Below are positions 1-8,842 of a stretch of DNA of 64,000 nucleotides, piece after piece. The position numbers and the translations under genes were made by a program. This DNA comes from an uncultured Shewanella sp. (GTDB lineage: Bacteria > Pseudomonadota > Gammaproteobacteria > Enterobacterales > Shewanellaceae): contig NZ_CANMUW010000002.1 of NCBI RefSeq assembly GCF_947501225.1, positions 372,001-436,000 on the forward strand. Reading direction: 5' to 3'. The notes under the pieces are model-generated. The model made no database searches. It was not told the DNA's origin and was given only the letters and a program-made list of their open reading frames with translations. The stretch's first letter is position 1. Each line of letters opens with the position of its first letter.

Positions 1-687
1 CTTAACCTCTTTAGGTGTTTGCCGCATAAGACGCTGCGCATCTTCATAGTGAATGTAGGCAAGATTGGCATCAACCTGAGATCCCATCTCAAATACGCCT
101 CCTACAACAAACTTTCTCTGACTCGGCACCGGCCCCAGCGGTGAATACACCACCCCCTCACCGCTAAGTAGCCTCACGGTATCACCGGCAACCACATCTA
201 GTCGTCTCGCTAACTCAGCCCCCAGGATGACCCGATATTTTCTGGCTTGTAACTTATCGAAACTACCGTTGAAGCTTCGTTTCATGGTTCGTAACAACTC
301 CTGCTCGAAGGCCGGATAGATACCATATACCTGAACGGCGCTGATATTACTCTGTGATTGAACCATGGCCTGGGTAGAGATACTGGGCGTCGCCCCCAAT
401 ACGCCGGGTAGGCGAGTTAATTCTTCGACCCGCTTCTCCCAGTCGAGTAAAGGCTGGCTGGCATGTACAGTTAATTGCGGAACCGCACCTAATATCCGCT
501 GCTTTAATTGACCTTCCAGTCCATTCATAACAGAGCTGACGATAATGAGCGCTGCCACGCCGAGTAAGATACCCGAAACGGCAAAGAAGGTGATGAAGGA
601 GGCGAAGGTATTGGACTTTCTTGCTCGCCAATAACGAAAGCCAATATGTGCAGATAACGCAAAATTCATAGTTGCCCAAAGACTCAT
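1..687 (-). CDS. lolC: Lipoprotein-releasing ABC transporter permease (LolC/LolE), 3' part outside window
   Basis: Only the first 229 codons lie in the window and the reading frame stays open to base 1. The start is ATG at 687, with a second in-frame ATG at 669. The protein opens with a short cytoplasmic stretch containing IGFRYWRAR, then a hydrophobic segment (about residues 20-50) ending in the LolC/E signature SVMNGLEGQL, followed by the periplasmic domain. The family forms the membrane part of the LolCDE complex, which extracts mature lipoproteins from the inner membrane and hands them to LolA. LolC and LolE cannot be told apart safely from the N-terminus; lolC is usually first in the operon, and the divergent gene at 767 makes this the first gene of its transcript, so lolC is favoured. 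Confidence 0.85.
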   Translation of the reverse strand, partial: MSLWATMNFALSAHIGFRYWRARKSNTFASFITFFAVSGILLGVAALIIVSSVMNGLEGQLKQRILGAVPQLTVHASQPLLDWEKRVEELTRLPGVLGATPSISTQAMVQSQSNISAVQVYGIYPAFEQELLRTMKRSFNGSFDKLQARKYRVILGAELARRLDVVAGDTVRLLSGEGVVYSPLGPVPSQRKFVVGGVFEMGSQVDANLAYIHYEDAQRLMRQTPKEVK

Positions 688-766
688 TAACTATAGAGCC
701 TTGCTAAATCATTAAGATGCGCACGATAATAGGGGTAATAGCTATCAAAAAACAAGAGGAAATCCC

Positions 767-1360
767 TTGTTCAACGATTCAACGCCCTATTTTAGTGTGA
801 TGCATGACTTTACCGTCTATCTGACCCCGTGGCCAAAAGACACCCCACTGCCATCGGAGAGCGAACTGAAGTTTATGTTGCCCACCGGCCTGCTGCTGAT
901 TAGTGACGTAAAAGCACTCGAAGCCGACTGTTTAATGCAGCTCAGACACTTCGATGATGAAGCGAAATCCATTGTCGATTACCTGAAGCTTCAATCGAGA
1001 AAGATCGACCTGGTTTTGCAACATGTGATAGAGCAGGAGCAACACGAGGGAGAGAAACATCGTGGACTTTCCTTCGGCGGCAGTGGTATTCGAATTATCG
1101 GAGATACTCAGCTTGAGGTCGGCAGCCAGTACAAGATAACCCTACATATCAAAGAGGAGTTAATTGCACTGCTTTGTTTTGTTCGAGTCAGCGCCAGTCA
1201 ACCCGCCGATGGCGATGAAAACAGAGATAAGGCCCAATATATTGCCGACTTAGAGTTTACTCAGATACTCGATACCGATGTCGAGCAATTGGTTAAGGCC
1301 AGCCTCAGCGTTCAGCAGAAACACCTTAAACAGCGAAAGTTAGCTAAGAGGACCCCATGA
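767..1360 (+). CDS. PilZ-like domain protein
   Basis: The product has 197 residues. TTG at 767 is chosen because AAGAGGA lies 6 bases upstream; a later ATG at 800 has no comparable site. The first half is predominantly helical (residues 40-90). Around residue 100 the stretch LSFGGSGIRI resembles the D/NxSxxGxxI part of PilZ c-di-GMP binding domains, followed by beta-rich sequence (IKEELIALLCFVRV, then QYIADLEF). The tail is basic. It is transcribed divergently from the lipoprotein-export permease and ends 228 bases before mfd. The PilZ assignment rests on the motif and on the general shape. The RxxxR half of the canonical motif is not obvious, so c-di-GMP binding is unproven. Confidence 0.6.
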   Translation: MFNDSTPYFSVMHDFTVYLTPWPKDTPLPSESELKFMLPTGLLLISDVKALEADCLMQLRHFDDEAKSIVDYLKLQSRKIDLVLQHVIEQEQHEGEKHRGLSFGGSGIRIIGDTQLEVGSQYKITLHIKEELIALLCFVRVSASQPADGDENRDKAQYIADLEFTQILDTDVEQLVKASLSVQQKHLKQRKLAKRTP

Positions 1361-1588
1361 GGCTCGGCCCGGGTCTGTATTGAAATAAGATACCCAAACA
1401 GCGCCTCCAGAGATGCTTACGCCAGAGTAAAGCCTGGTGCCTTTCGCCACTGCACAAGCACTACGGGATACCAGCCCCTTCGCAATAGTTGGGGAAAACG
1501 CACTTGAAAGGTTAACAGCCTCTAGCACTGGCGAGTGTAAGCCACTACAATAACAGGCATCTTTGTCGTTAATTTTTGCCTGTTCTTA

Positions 1589-4500
1589 ATGAAACCTTTT
1601 TCAGTATTGACTCCACCAGCAGTAAAAAGCGCAACCAGAGCACAAACACTATTTACTTTAGGTGGCGCTTCACAAGCCATCACGTTATCGAATCTGGTCC
1701 AGAAACATGAGGGTTTAACCTTAGCGGTTACCAACGACACCCCCACGGCGTTGCTGTTAGAAACGGAACTGAGCTATCTGTTAAAGGATAAAGGTATCCC
1801 GGTATGGATCTTTCCGGACCGGGAGACCTTACCCTATGATAACTTCTCACCACATCAGGACCTGGTCTCCCAGAGACTCGAGACTCTCTCCCGGATCCCG
1901 AATGCAAAACAGGCTCTGGTGATCGTACCGATAAATACTCTGATGGTACGACTGCCGCCAAAATCATTTTTGGCGGGTAACGTACTGCTGTTAACTAAAG
2001 GCGATAACTACTGCCTGCAGGACGTTAAACAGCAGCTGGTCGATACAGGTTATCATCTGGTGGAGCAGGTATATGAGCACGGTGAGTTTGCCGTTAGGGG
2101 CTCGATTATCGATCTGTTCCCTATGGGTTCAACGCAACCCTACCGCATAGAGCTGTTTGACGACGAAGTGGAGTCTATTCGCTTCTTTGACCCTGAGACT
2201 CAGCGCTCCAGTGGCACCATAGATTCGATACGATTACTACCTGCAAAGGAATTCCCGACCAACGATGCGGCAATAGAGGGATTCAGGCAAAGATACCGCC
2301 GCCGATTCGACGTTCTGGTAAAGGAACCTGAGTCAGTCTATCAAATGGTCAGCAGGAAATTGCTTCCTGCTGGAATAGAAAACTACCTTCCCCTCTTCTT
2401 CGATGACACGGCCAGCCTGTTCGATTATCTTCCCGATAATGCTCAACTGGTCAACGTTGGGGATCTGGAGCAGGCTGCGAAGTCACACCTGGCGGAGATT
2501 GAACTTCGCTACGAAGACAGACGTGTCGACCCCCTGCGCCCACTACTGGCTCCCAAAGAGCTCTATCTGCTAACAGAGCAAATTTTTGCCGAGTTTAAGC
2601 AGCGCCCCAGAACCTTGTTAAAGATAGGCGAGGCTCAGGGGTCAGGCCACCCGGCAAAACTCGAAGCTTTGCCGGAGCTGACCGCTAATCACAAGCTTAA
2701 ACAGCCTTTGAGCTTGTTGCAGGAGTTTAGCAAGCATGACGGCAAGATCCTCTTCAGCGCCGAGTCAGAGGGAAGACGAGAGGCCTTGCTTGAGCTGCTG
2801 AGCAAGATCGACATCAAGCCCAAACTGTTCGGCCATTTCGATGAGTTTGTACAGTCTAATGCCAAACTCGGTTTGATCGTATCCCCGTTATCTAAAGGGT
2901 GTATCGTCGAAAAACCGCGTGGAGCGGCATTCAGTATTGTCTGTGAAACGGAGCTCTTCGGACATAAAATTTCGCAGAAGCGTCGGCGTGATAAGCAAAG
3001 ACAGATCAGCAGCGACGCTCTGGTCAAGAACCTGGCTGAGCTGAAAGTGGGTCAACCCATAGTTCACCTCGATCATGGTGTCGCCAGGTATCAGGGGTTG
3101 GAAACCTTAGATACCGGGGGATTGGTTGCCGAATATCTGATGTTGGAATATTCCGGTGGCGACAAACTCTATGTTCCCGTCTCCTCTCTTCACCTTATCA
3201 GTCGATATAGCGTCGGACCCGACGAGGAAGCCAGTCTCAATAAGCTAGGTAACGATAGCTGGGCGAAAGCGAAGCGCAAAGCGGTAGAGAAGATCCGAGA
3301 CGTTGCTGCTGAGTTACTCGATGTCTATGCCAGAAGACAGGCCAGACCGGGCGAAGCATGTAAGGTTGTCGAGGAGGAGTACGCACAATTTGCTGAAAGC
3401 TTCCCCTTCGAAGAAACCGTCGATCAGGAGACCTCTATCAATGCCGTCATGACCGATATGTGCTCTCCGATAGCCATGGACAGGCTGGTATGCGGTGATG
3501 TGGGGTTCGGCAAGACCGAAGTGGCGATGCGCGCCGCTTTTGTCGCCGTCAATGACGGTAAACAGGTTGCCATATTGGTACCGACGACGCTGCTGGCTCA
3601 ACAACATTATGAAAACTTCAAAGACAGGTTTGCTGACTGGCCGGTGAAGATAGAGGTGATGTCACGATTCAAGACAGCCAAAGAGCAGAAACATGTCATG
3701 GATGAGCTGGCCGGGGGCAAGATCGATATCGTTGTCGGCACCCATAAGCTGCTTCAATCCGATGCTAAGTTCGAAAACCTGGGGTTATTAGTGATCGATG
3801 AGGAGCACAGATTCGGCGTAAGGCAGAAGGAGAAAATTAAGGCCTTGAGGGCCAATGTCGACATCTTAACCCTGACTGCGACTCCAATTCCCAGAACGCT
3901 CAATATGGCGATGTCCGGAATGCGGGATCTCTCCATTATCGCAACTCCTCCGGCGAAACGACTGTCGGTTAAAACGTTCGTCAGGGAGTACGACGATACG
4001 GCCGTGCGAGAAGCGTTACAGCGCGAGATCTTACGTGGCGGACAAGTTTATTTCTTGCATAACAATGTCGAATCAATCGAGAAGCGAGCCCATGAGATCA
4101 GTGAGCTATTGCCTGAGGCGCGTGTGGTCACGGCCCATGGCCAGATGCGCGAACGTGAACTCGAAAAGGTGATGTCCGACTTTTACCATCAAAAATTTAA
4201 TGTATTAGTCTGCACAACCATTATCGAAACAGGGATCGATGTTCCCTCTGCTAACACCATTATCATAGAACGTGCCGACAAATTCGGTCTGGCACAACTA
4301 CATCAACTCAGAGGTCGTGTAGGACGCTCACACCACCAGGCCTATGCCTACCTGATGACCCCTCACCCTAAGCGCATGACAAAAGACTCAGTCAAGAGGC
4401 TTGAGGCGATTGGTGCCCTGGAAGATCTGGGAGCCGGTTTTTTGTTGGCAACCCAAGATCTGGAGATCCGTGGTGCCGGGGAGCTGTTGGGAGATGAACA

Positions 4501-5062
4501 GAGCGGCCATATTTCAAAAATCGGCTTCACTCTCTATATGGAGATGTTGGAAGATGCGGTTAAGTCGCTCAAGGAGGGAAGAGAACCCTCACTGGATCAG
4601 ATGCTGAGGCATCAATGTGAAATAGACCTTCGTATTCCCGCCCTGCTGCCGGATGATTTTGTTCACGATGTCAACATCAGGCTGTCACTCTACAAGCGGA
4701 TTGCCAACTGTGAAACCGAACAGTCGCTGGACGAGCTGAGAGTCGAACTGATCGACCGTTTCGGTTTACTCCCCGATGCCACTAAGAACTTGATGGAGTT
4801 AACCCTATATAAACATCAAGCTACGGCGCTAGGCATAAAAAAACTCGAGATGCACGCAAAGGGAGGAAGCCTTGAATTTAATGATGATCATAAGGTAGAT
4901 CCCGGCTTTATCATCGGATTACTCCAAAGCCAGCCACAAAACTATCGAATGGATGGTCCTAGTAAGTTAAAATTCCTCATTCCTGCTGAGTCCCACTCTG
5001 ACAGGCTGGCTCTGGTTAAGTTATTACTGGGGCAACTATCACAACATCGTCTTGGAGAATAA
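1589..5062 (+). CDS. mfd: Transcription-repair coupling factor Mfd
   Basis: The product has 1157 residues; the E. coli protein has 1148. Mfd binds RNA polymerase stalled at DNA lesions, removes it with its ATP-driven translocase and recruits UvrA. The UvrB-like N-terminal module is seen in ETLPYDNFSPHQD (about residues 80-95) and HGEFAVRGSIIDLFPMGS. The RNA polymerase interaction domain follows near 480-560 (VGQPIVHLDHGVARYQGL). The translocase carries Walker A GDVGFGKTEVAMRAAF (about 634-649), the DEEHRFG box near 737 and the RGRVGRS motif. The C-terminal regulatory domain is complete. Only weak ribosome-binding sequence precedes the ATG at 1589, so the exact start is less certain than the gene. 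Its stop is followed one base later by the csiV start. Confidence 0.97.
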   Translation: MKPFSVLTPPAVKSATRAQTLFTLGGASQAITLSNLVQKHEGLTLAVTNDTPTALLLETELSYLLKDKGIPVWIFPDRETLPYDNFSPHQDLVSQRLETLSRIPNAKQALVIVPINTLMVRLPPKSFLAGNVLLLTKGDNYCLQDVKQQLVDTGYHLVEQVYEHGEFAVRGSIIDLFPMGSTQPYRIELFDDEVESIRFFDPETQRSSGTIDSIRLLPAKEFPTNDAAIEGFRQRYRRRFDVLVKEPESVYQMVSRKLLPAGIENYLPLFFDDTASLFDYLPDNAQLVNVGDLEQAAKSHLAEIELRYEDRRVDPLRPLLAPKELYLLTEQIFAEFKQRPRTLLKIGEAQGSGHPAKLEALPELTANHKLKQPLSLLQEFSKHDGKILFSAESEGRREALLELLSKIDIKPKLFGHFDEFVQSNAKLGLIVSPLSKGCIVEKPRGAAFSIVCETELFGHKISQKRRRDKQRQISSDALVKNLAELKVGQPIVHLDHGVARYQGLETLDTGGLVAEYLMLEYSGGDKLYVPVSSLHLISRYSVGPDEEASLNKLGNDSWAKAKRKAVEKIRDVAAELLDVYARRQARPGEACKVVEEEYAQFAESFPFEETVDQETSINAVMTDMCSPIAMDRLVCGDVGFGKTEVAMRAAFVAVNDGKQVAILVPTTLLAQQHYENFKDRFADWPVKIEVMSRFKTAKEQKHVMDELAGGKIDIVVGTHKLLQSDAKFENLGLLVIDEEHRFGVRQKEKIKALRANVDILTLTATPIPRTLNMAMSGMRDLSIIATPPAKRLSVKTFVREYDDTAVREALQREILRGGQVYFLHNNVESIEKRAHEISELLPEARVVTAHGQMRERELEKVMSDFYHQKFNVLVCTTIIETGIDVPSANTIIIERADKFGLAQLHQLRGRVGRSHHQAYAYLMTPHPKRMTKDSVKRLEAIGALEDLGAGFLLATQDLEIRGAGELLGDEQSGHISKIGFTLYMEMLEDAVKSLKEGREPSLDQMLRHQCEIDLRIPALLPDDFVHDVNIRLSLYKRIANCETEQSLDELRVELIDRFGLLPDATKNLMELTLYKHQATALGIKKLEMHAKGGSLEFNDDHKVDPGFIIGLLQSQPQNYRMDGPSKLKFLIPAESHSDRLALVKLLLGQLSQHRLGE

Positions 5063-5063
5063 T

Positions 5064-6011
5064 GTGTTAAGACAAACTCTTTTAATGCTGCTCGGCTTTA
5101 TTTCTATTACCGAGCTCGCCTATGCCCAAGATGAACGCTGGTTTGAGGTAGAGGTTTATCTGTTTGAACGGGAAAATGTAACTTCACAGGAGCAGGCTCC
5201 CCAGCAGGTCAATCTCCCCAAGACCAATAAGGCCGTCGATCTGATTTCACCACTGTTCAGCACCAATATAACAGGGGCAAGCATTGGTCTTGATGGATGC
5301 TCGTCACACGATTGGGCCACCAACTCTGATGAATGTAATCAACAGCTTAAGTCGAGCCAGGTCAACCACTTGTCACAAATTCCGAGCAGTATCTATGCCG
5401 CCGAGCCTCAATATGGTGTTCCTGGAGGCCCCGCGGTATTGCTCTCGAGCAGCCAGAGCCAGTTTCAGGAGATTATCGATAAGTTAGCCAGAGAGCCGGG
5501 TAACAGGAGTCTGCTTCATATGACATGGCAGCAATCTATGCAGCCCAGGCATAAGGCTAAGCCTGTGCGACTTTTTTCAGGTCAGGATTATGCATCACGC
5601 TTTGAAGCAAATGGCCAGGCTATCCAGTCTCATCAAGTTGAGTCTGTTATTCCTCAATTCGATTTTTTCGGTGACACTCTCGACAGTGATTCCCACAAGC
5701 CGGTATGGAAACTCGATGGCACACTGAACATCTATCTGAACCATTACCTGTACGTAGAGACGGCATTAAACCTCCGGGAGGAAGGGGTTAAGACCTTGGG
5801 GATAATGCAAGATAACACTCACCTGAATGAAACGCTCGAATCGGTTACCAGCCCATTTCTCTTCGCTATCCCGCTCACCCAAAACCGAAGGGTGAGAAGT
5901 GATGAAATACACTACTTCGATCACCCCAATATGGGGATGATTCTGCAGATCCGCAAGATGGAGCAACCCATAGACAGAGTCGAACAGCCTGCTGTGGTTG
6001 AAGTTAATTAG
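5064..6011 (+). CDS. csiV: CsiV-family envelope protein
   Basis: GTG at 5064 is preferred because GGAG lies 6 bases upstream and this start gives a clean signal peptide (LRQTLLMLLGFISITELAYA, cleaved before Q). A longer TTG start at 5052 would overlap mfd. The 315-residue product has the family features: ERWFEVEVYLFER just after the signal peptide, a variable middle, and C-terminal KLDGTLNIYLNHYLYVET followed by RRVRSDEIHYFDHP. CsiV was described in Vibrio cholerae as a periplasmic peptidoglycan-binding protein needed for growth with non-canonical D-amino acids, where it is also next to mfd. The one-base gap to mfd implies translational coupling, although the two functions are unrelated. Confidence 0.85.
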   Translation: MLRQTLLMLLGFISITELAYAQDERWFEVEVYLFERENVTSQEQAPQQVNLPKTNKAVDLISPLFSTNITGASIGLDGCSSHDWATNSDECNQQLKSSQVNHLSQIPSSIYAAEPQYGVPGGPAVLLSSSQSQFQEIIDKLAREPGNRSLLHMTWQQSMQPRHKAKPVRLFSGQDYASRFEANGQAIQSHQVESVIPQFDFFGDTLDSDSHKPVWKLDGTLNIYLNHYLYVETALNLREEGVKTLGIMQDNTHLNETLESVTSPFLFAIPLTQNRRVRSDEIHYFDHPNMGMILQIRKMEQPIDRVEQPAVVEVN

Positions 6012-6098
6012 CTGAGCCGATACGTGAACAGAATACTCAGTGAACGCAAATGAGTAAAAGTAAGTTAAGAAAATCAGTTAGCGAAACCAGGGAACTGA

Positions 6099-6374
6099 TC
6101 AAGACTGTACAATAGAGAAGTCGAGGTAGATCTCATCTGCCTCATCCTCTTCGACAAGGACTCTGGTCACCTCGGCCTGAGGCGAGCCTGTGTGGCACCA
6201 ATCGATAAGGGTATCTACCGCCGGAAACGCCCCCTGAGCCAGAATGGTCACCGATCCATCCTCGATATTAGATACATAACCGGTCAAGCCCAGCTCCTGA
6301 GCTTTAGATAAGGCAAACCGTCTGAAGCACACACCTTGTACCTTGCCATTTACATTGATCAGTACTCTTTTCAT
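6099..6374 (-). CDS. acyP: Acylphosphatase
   Basis: The product has 91 residues, the normal family length. Acylphosphatases hydrolyse carboxyl-phosphate bonds such as that of acetyl phosphate. The signature GKVQGVCFRRF (residues 10-20) supplies the phosphate-binding loop with the catalytic arginine, and GLTGYVSNIEDGSV supplies the catalytic asparagine and the second conserved block. GAGGAG lies 7-8 bases before the ATG at 6374. It is a single-gene unit converging on csiV, with 87 bases between the stops. A minus-strand terminator upstream at 6451-6483 isolates it from any transcript coming from ycfP. Confidence 0.93.
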   Translation of the reverse strand: MKRVLINVNGKVQGVCFRRFALSKAQELGLTGYVSNIEDGSVTILAQGAFPAVDTLIDWCHTGSPQAEVTRVLVEEDEADEIYLDFSIVQS

Positions 6375-6450
6375 CTTGAGCTCCTCATATCACCTCTTTT
6401 GAAGATAACGCAAAGCTGAGAAATGGGCAAAAAATAGGCGAAAAATAGGC

Positions 6451-6483
6451 AAAAAAAACAGCTAACTAAGAGTTTGTTAGCTG
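6451..6483 (-). terminator. Intrinsic terminator, leftward, without an obvious gene in front of it
   Basis: Stem CAGCTAAC/GTTAGCTG (6459-6466 with 6476-6483), loop of 9, and on the minus strand a run of eight T (6458-6451). The nearest upstream minus-strand gene, ycfP, ends 411 bases away and a second hairpin lies in between. Confidence 0.75.
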
Positions 6484-6853
6484 CATCGGGCGACATACGC
6501 AAACTGGTTAGGTCTGAGAGAGAACATAACGATTATGTATCATCTTGTATCACTCCAGAACTTTGAAAGTCACTTTACACTGCCAATATCAAGATGCAAG
6601 TAACAATCAGTTTTTTACGCTAAAAAAGTCTCTTTTTCAGATTTTAACCATATATTACACCCCAAGAAATAGTATCTTATACTGATGTACCAGTTACATC
6701 TGAAGTCGGAAGCCTAATGTTCCGGGCTAATCCGGGTCATTTAGGAAAATTAAGCTAAAGCGGAGGAAAGTTGAGAGGAAGCGGAGAAAGGGAAGCCGAC
6801 CATGTCCCGGATCCTTGACTGGGCATAACCCGGTATGAACCTAAGATTTGCAA

Positions 6854-6882
6854 CACTACGCCGTACCTTTCACGGCGTAGTG
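6854..6882. repeat. Perfect 11-bp inverted repeat with 7-base loop
   Basis: CACTACGCCGT at 6854-6864 pairs with ACGGCGTAGTG at 6872-6882. It lies 12 bases past the ycfP stop. There is no T-run on either side, so it is either a Rho-type 3' end hairpin stabilising the ycfP message or an unrelated palindromic element. Confidence 0.6.
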
Positions 6883-6893
6883 GCAGTTGCAGT

Positions 6894-7433
6894 TCAGGCT
6901 TGTTTAAATTGTTGGATCTGAGGAAGATGGCTCGCCAAAACAGGGAATTTATGAGGTTGCTCCTCATCCCAGCAGATTTTGTAATACTCACCGAGTTGCT
7001 CACTCACGGCTTGATTGTCATTGACCTGATCCTTTCGAGATAGAATCACCAGTGCCCTTCCCCGGTTTTTCACTCTGAACTGAGACACACATTTACCGGC
7101 AATATCAGCGTACTCCTCTGGCCTGTCTATCTTGCCGGCCATGTTATCTTGCGGGTTCAAATTAGGGTTAATGAGTACCGAACGTAAGCCATTTAAAAAA
7201 CCGATACGTTCGGCCCAATATGCCCCTAAGCCTACACCTAAGATGATGGGCTCGGAGTCATCGGACTGCTGTAACTGTCTGCTGACTTCATTGAGCAGAT
7301 GCTGCATATCATGCTTTGGATGTAATGTACTATAACTGACTAAGCGTACATCTTTGTCAATGAACTGCAATTGACGCATTTTTTCGTGGTTACCTGGACT
7401 TGTCGCATCAAAACCATGTAGATAGAGGATCAT
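6894..7433 (-). CDS. ycfP: YcfP family (UPF0227) alpha/beta-hydrolase-like protein
   Basis: The product has 179 residues, matching the 180-residue E. coli YcfP closely in [29 protein letters not shown] and in [10 protein letters not shown] near the end. It begins [10 protein letters not shown], like alpha/beta hydrolases, but the nucleophile elbow reads [10 protein letters not shown], with glycine where serine is expected. This is normal for the family and argues against classical esterase chemistry. The molecular function is unknown. It follows nagZ on the same strand (91 bases apart), the same order as in E. coli. Confidence 0.9.
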   Translation of the reverse strand: MILYLHGFDATSPGNHEKMRQLQFIDKDVRLVSYSTLHPKHDMQHLLNEVSRQLQQSDDSEPIILGVGLGAYWAERIGFLNGLRSVLINPNLNPQDNMAGKIDRPEEYADIAGKCVSQFRVKNRGRALVILSRKDQVNDNQAVSEQLGEYYKICWDEEQPHKFPVLASHLPQIQQFKQA

Positions 7434-7524
7434 CTGGCCACCTATAAATCAAACTAGAAGATTAAATTATCTAATTTACTGAAGTTGAATATTGAGCTGC
7501 ATCAATAATTAATAACCTTAAAAA

Positions 7525-8538
7525 TTAATTATTTGAAAATTTTGCGGCAATCTCTTTCGCTTTTTCCCATCGGCTGTTATCTTCCAATGCCCGACAGACC
7601 CGGCTGACATCCGGTTTTAATAGGTTTGCCGGCCTGGAGGGTAGCGTAGAGGGCCAAGTTAACTCGTTGAGCACCTCTGTCGCACCAGCTGCATCATTAC
7701 AGACTAAAATCATGTTACAACCAGCCTCAAGTGCCGCTTGGGCCCGCGCCTTATAGCCTCCAACCACGCCCGCACCTTTCATTCCCAGGTCGTCAGAAAA
7801 GATAACCCCATCAAATGCAAGCTCAGTTCTCAGCACCTTCTTCAACCAGTGCTTAGAAAAGCCTGCGGGGTTAGGATCAATACTAGGATAAATAACATGA
7901 GCGGGCATCACTCCATGCAGCTTTTTTTGCTCGATAAGTGCTTTAAATGGAAGCATATCGAACTCGGCTATCTGTTGCCAGGTTCGATTGTCCACCGGCT
8001 CAGCCACATGTGAATCTGCCTCGACACTGCCGTGCCCCGGAAAGTGCTTCCCCACGGCAGCCATGCCAGCCTGATGCATTCCGTCGATGAAACTACCTGC
8101 CAGTTCAATCACTGCCTCGGGCTCACTACTGAAAGCCCTCTTACCGATCACCCGGCTAATCCCGTTTAGATCCAGAACCGGAGCAAAACTTAAATCGATA
8201 TCACAGGCAAGGAGTTCGATAGCCATCAGGTAGCCCAACTCGACGGCCCAGCGCCTGGCCAATGCCATATCTCCTTTTGCCCGGGGCAAAATATCGCCCA
8301 TGGCCGGGATATGAGTAAAGCCCTCTCTAAACCTCTGAACTCTGCCACCTTCATGATCGACAGCAATAAGTATCTCGGGCCTGACACCACGGATCTGTTT
8401 TATCAAGGCCGTTAGCTGAGTACGATCACGATAGTTACGACTAAATAAGATCACGCCACCGACCATAGGGTGTTGCAGTTGTGACAACTCCGCCGGTGTC
8501 GCTTGTGTCGATAACAGATCAAGCATTAAATAACTCAC
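7525..8538 (-). CDS. nagZ: Beta-N-acetylglucosaminidase NagZ
   Basis: The product has 337 residues and belongs to glycoside hydrolase family 3. NagZ is a cytoplasmic enzyme of peptidoglycan recycling: it removes N-acetylglucosamine from anhydromuropeptides. Visible features are LFSRNYRD near residue 32, AVDHEGGRVQRFREGFT near 60, the GKHFPGHGSVEADSH loop with the catalytic histidine near 165-178, and the nucleophile region GVIFSDDLGMKGA near 245. GTG at 8538 is chosen for AGGGAG 6 bases upstream; an internal ATG four codons on has no such site. It is followed by ycfP as in enterobacteria. Confidence 0.96.
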   Translation of the reverse strand: MSYLMLDLLSTQATPAELSQLQHPMVGGVILFSRNYRDRTQLTALIKQIRGVRPEILIAVDHEGGRVQRFREGFTHIPAMGDILPRAKGDMALARRWAVELGYLMAIELLACDIDLSFAPVLDLNGISRVIGKRAFSSEPEAVIELAGSFIDGMHQAGMAAVGKHFPGHGSVEADSHVAEPVDNRTWQQIAEFDMLPFKALIEQKKLHGVMPAHVIYPSIDPNPAGFSKHWLKKVLRTELAFDGVIFSDDLGMKGAGVVGGYKARAQAALEAGCNMILVCNDAAGATEVLNELTWPSTLPSRPANLLKPDVSRVCRALEDNSRWEKAKEIAAKFSNN

Positions 8539-8650
8539 TAAAACTCCCTAAAATTACGGAAACAGAAACGGCCAATCTATGGCCGGCATAAGAAAAACAG
8601 AGGGGGTTAAATCAACTCCGGTTAACCCTGCGACTAGCCCTAGCTTAACT

Positions 8651-8718
8651 AATCTGAAAGCGTTAATTAAAAAATCTCATGATAAAGCATGAGGAAAAGT
8701 ATGGGATACTTTCAGATT
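8651..8718 (+). promoter_or_regulatory. Inverted-repeat element upstream of serine deaminase, with two alternative folds
   Basis: AATCTGAAAG (8651-8660) and CTTTCAGATT (8709-8718) are perfect 10-base complements. They enclose a hairpin CTCATG-6 bases-CATGAG (676-681 with 688-693 of the 8 kb). A competing hairpin AAAGTAT-3 bases-ATACTTT (8696-8702 with 8706-8712) uses part of the closing strand, so the two folds exclude each other. The element could be a leader RNA switch or a set of protein-binding palindromes; the sequence alone does not decide. Confidence 0.4.
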
Positions 8719-8736
8719 CAAGGGCCATGCAAGCTG

Positions 8737-8801
8737 ATTAGATTAACACACCATGGCAATTTTCCCCTTAATTTTAATACTGTAGGGAAATTTAATCTAA
8801 T
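8737..8801 (+). promoter_or_regulatory. Second stem structure in the serine deaminase upstream region
   Basis: ATTAGATTAA (8737-8746) pairs with TTAATCTAAT (8792-8801), 10 of 10 bases. Inside, TTTCCC (8761-8766) pairs with GGGAAA (8785-8790). It follows the first element by 18 bases and ends 41 bases before the sdaA start. Confidence 0.4.
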
Positions 8802-8842
8802 ATGAATAGTGTTAGCAGAACAATAACAAACAAGGTTTCATC

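Larger units (their letters stand above)
6375..6893. other. Intergenic region with hairpins and no supported gene
   Basis: This 519-base gap lies between acyP and ycfP. It holds an intrinsic terminator reading leftward (6451-6483), a small hairpin GATGTA/TACATC at about 6684-6700, a purine-rich run at about 6762-6800, and a perfect 11-bp inverted repeat at 6854-6882. The longest open stretches have no ribosome binding site. A weak minus-strand promoter-like pair (TTGCAT, 16 bases, TAAAGT at 6577-6572) sits about 115 bases before the terminator. Confidence 0.5.
8539..8842. other. Divergent nagZ/sdaA intergenic region
   Basis: This 304-base gap separates two divergent genes. The half next to sdaA is rich in nested inverted repeats, listed separately at 8651-8718 and 8737-8801. 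A TAATAT hexamer near 8798 could be a -10 box for sdaA, but no convincing -35 was seen. Nothing protein-coding was found. Confidence 0.5.

Noticed and set aside
5052..5063. TTG start of csiV overlapping mfd
   Set aside because: GTG at 5064 has a proper Shine-Dalgarno and yields a cleaner signal peptide.
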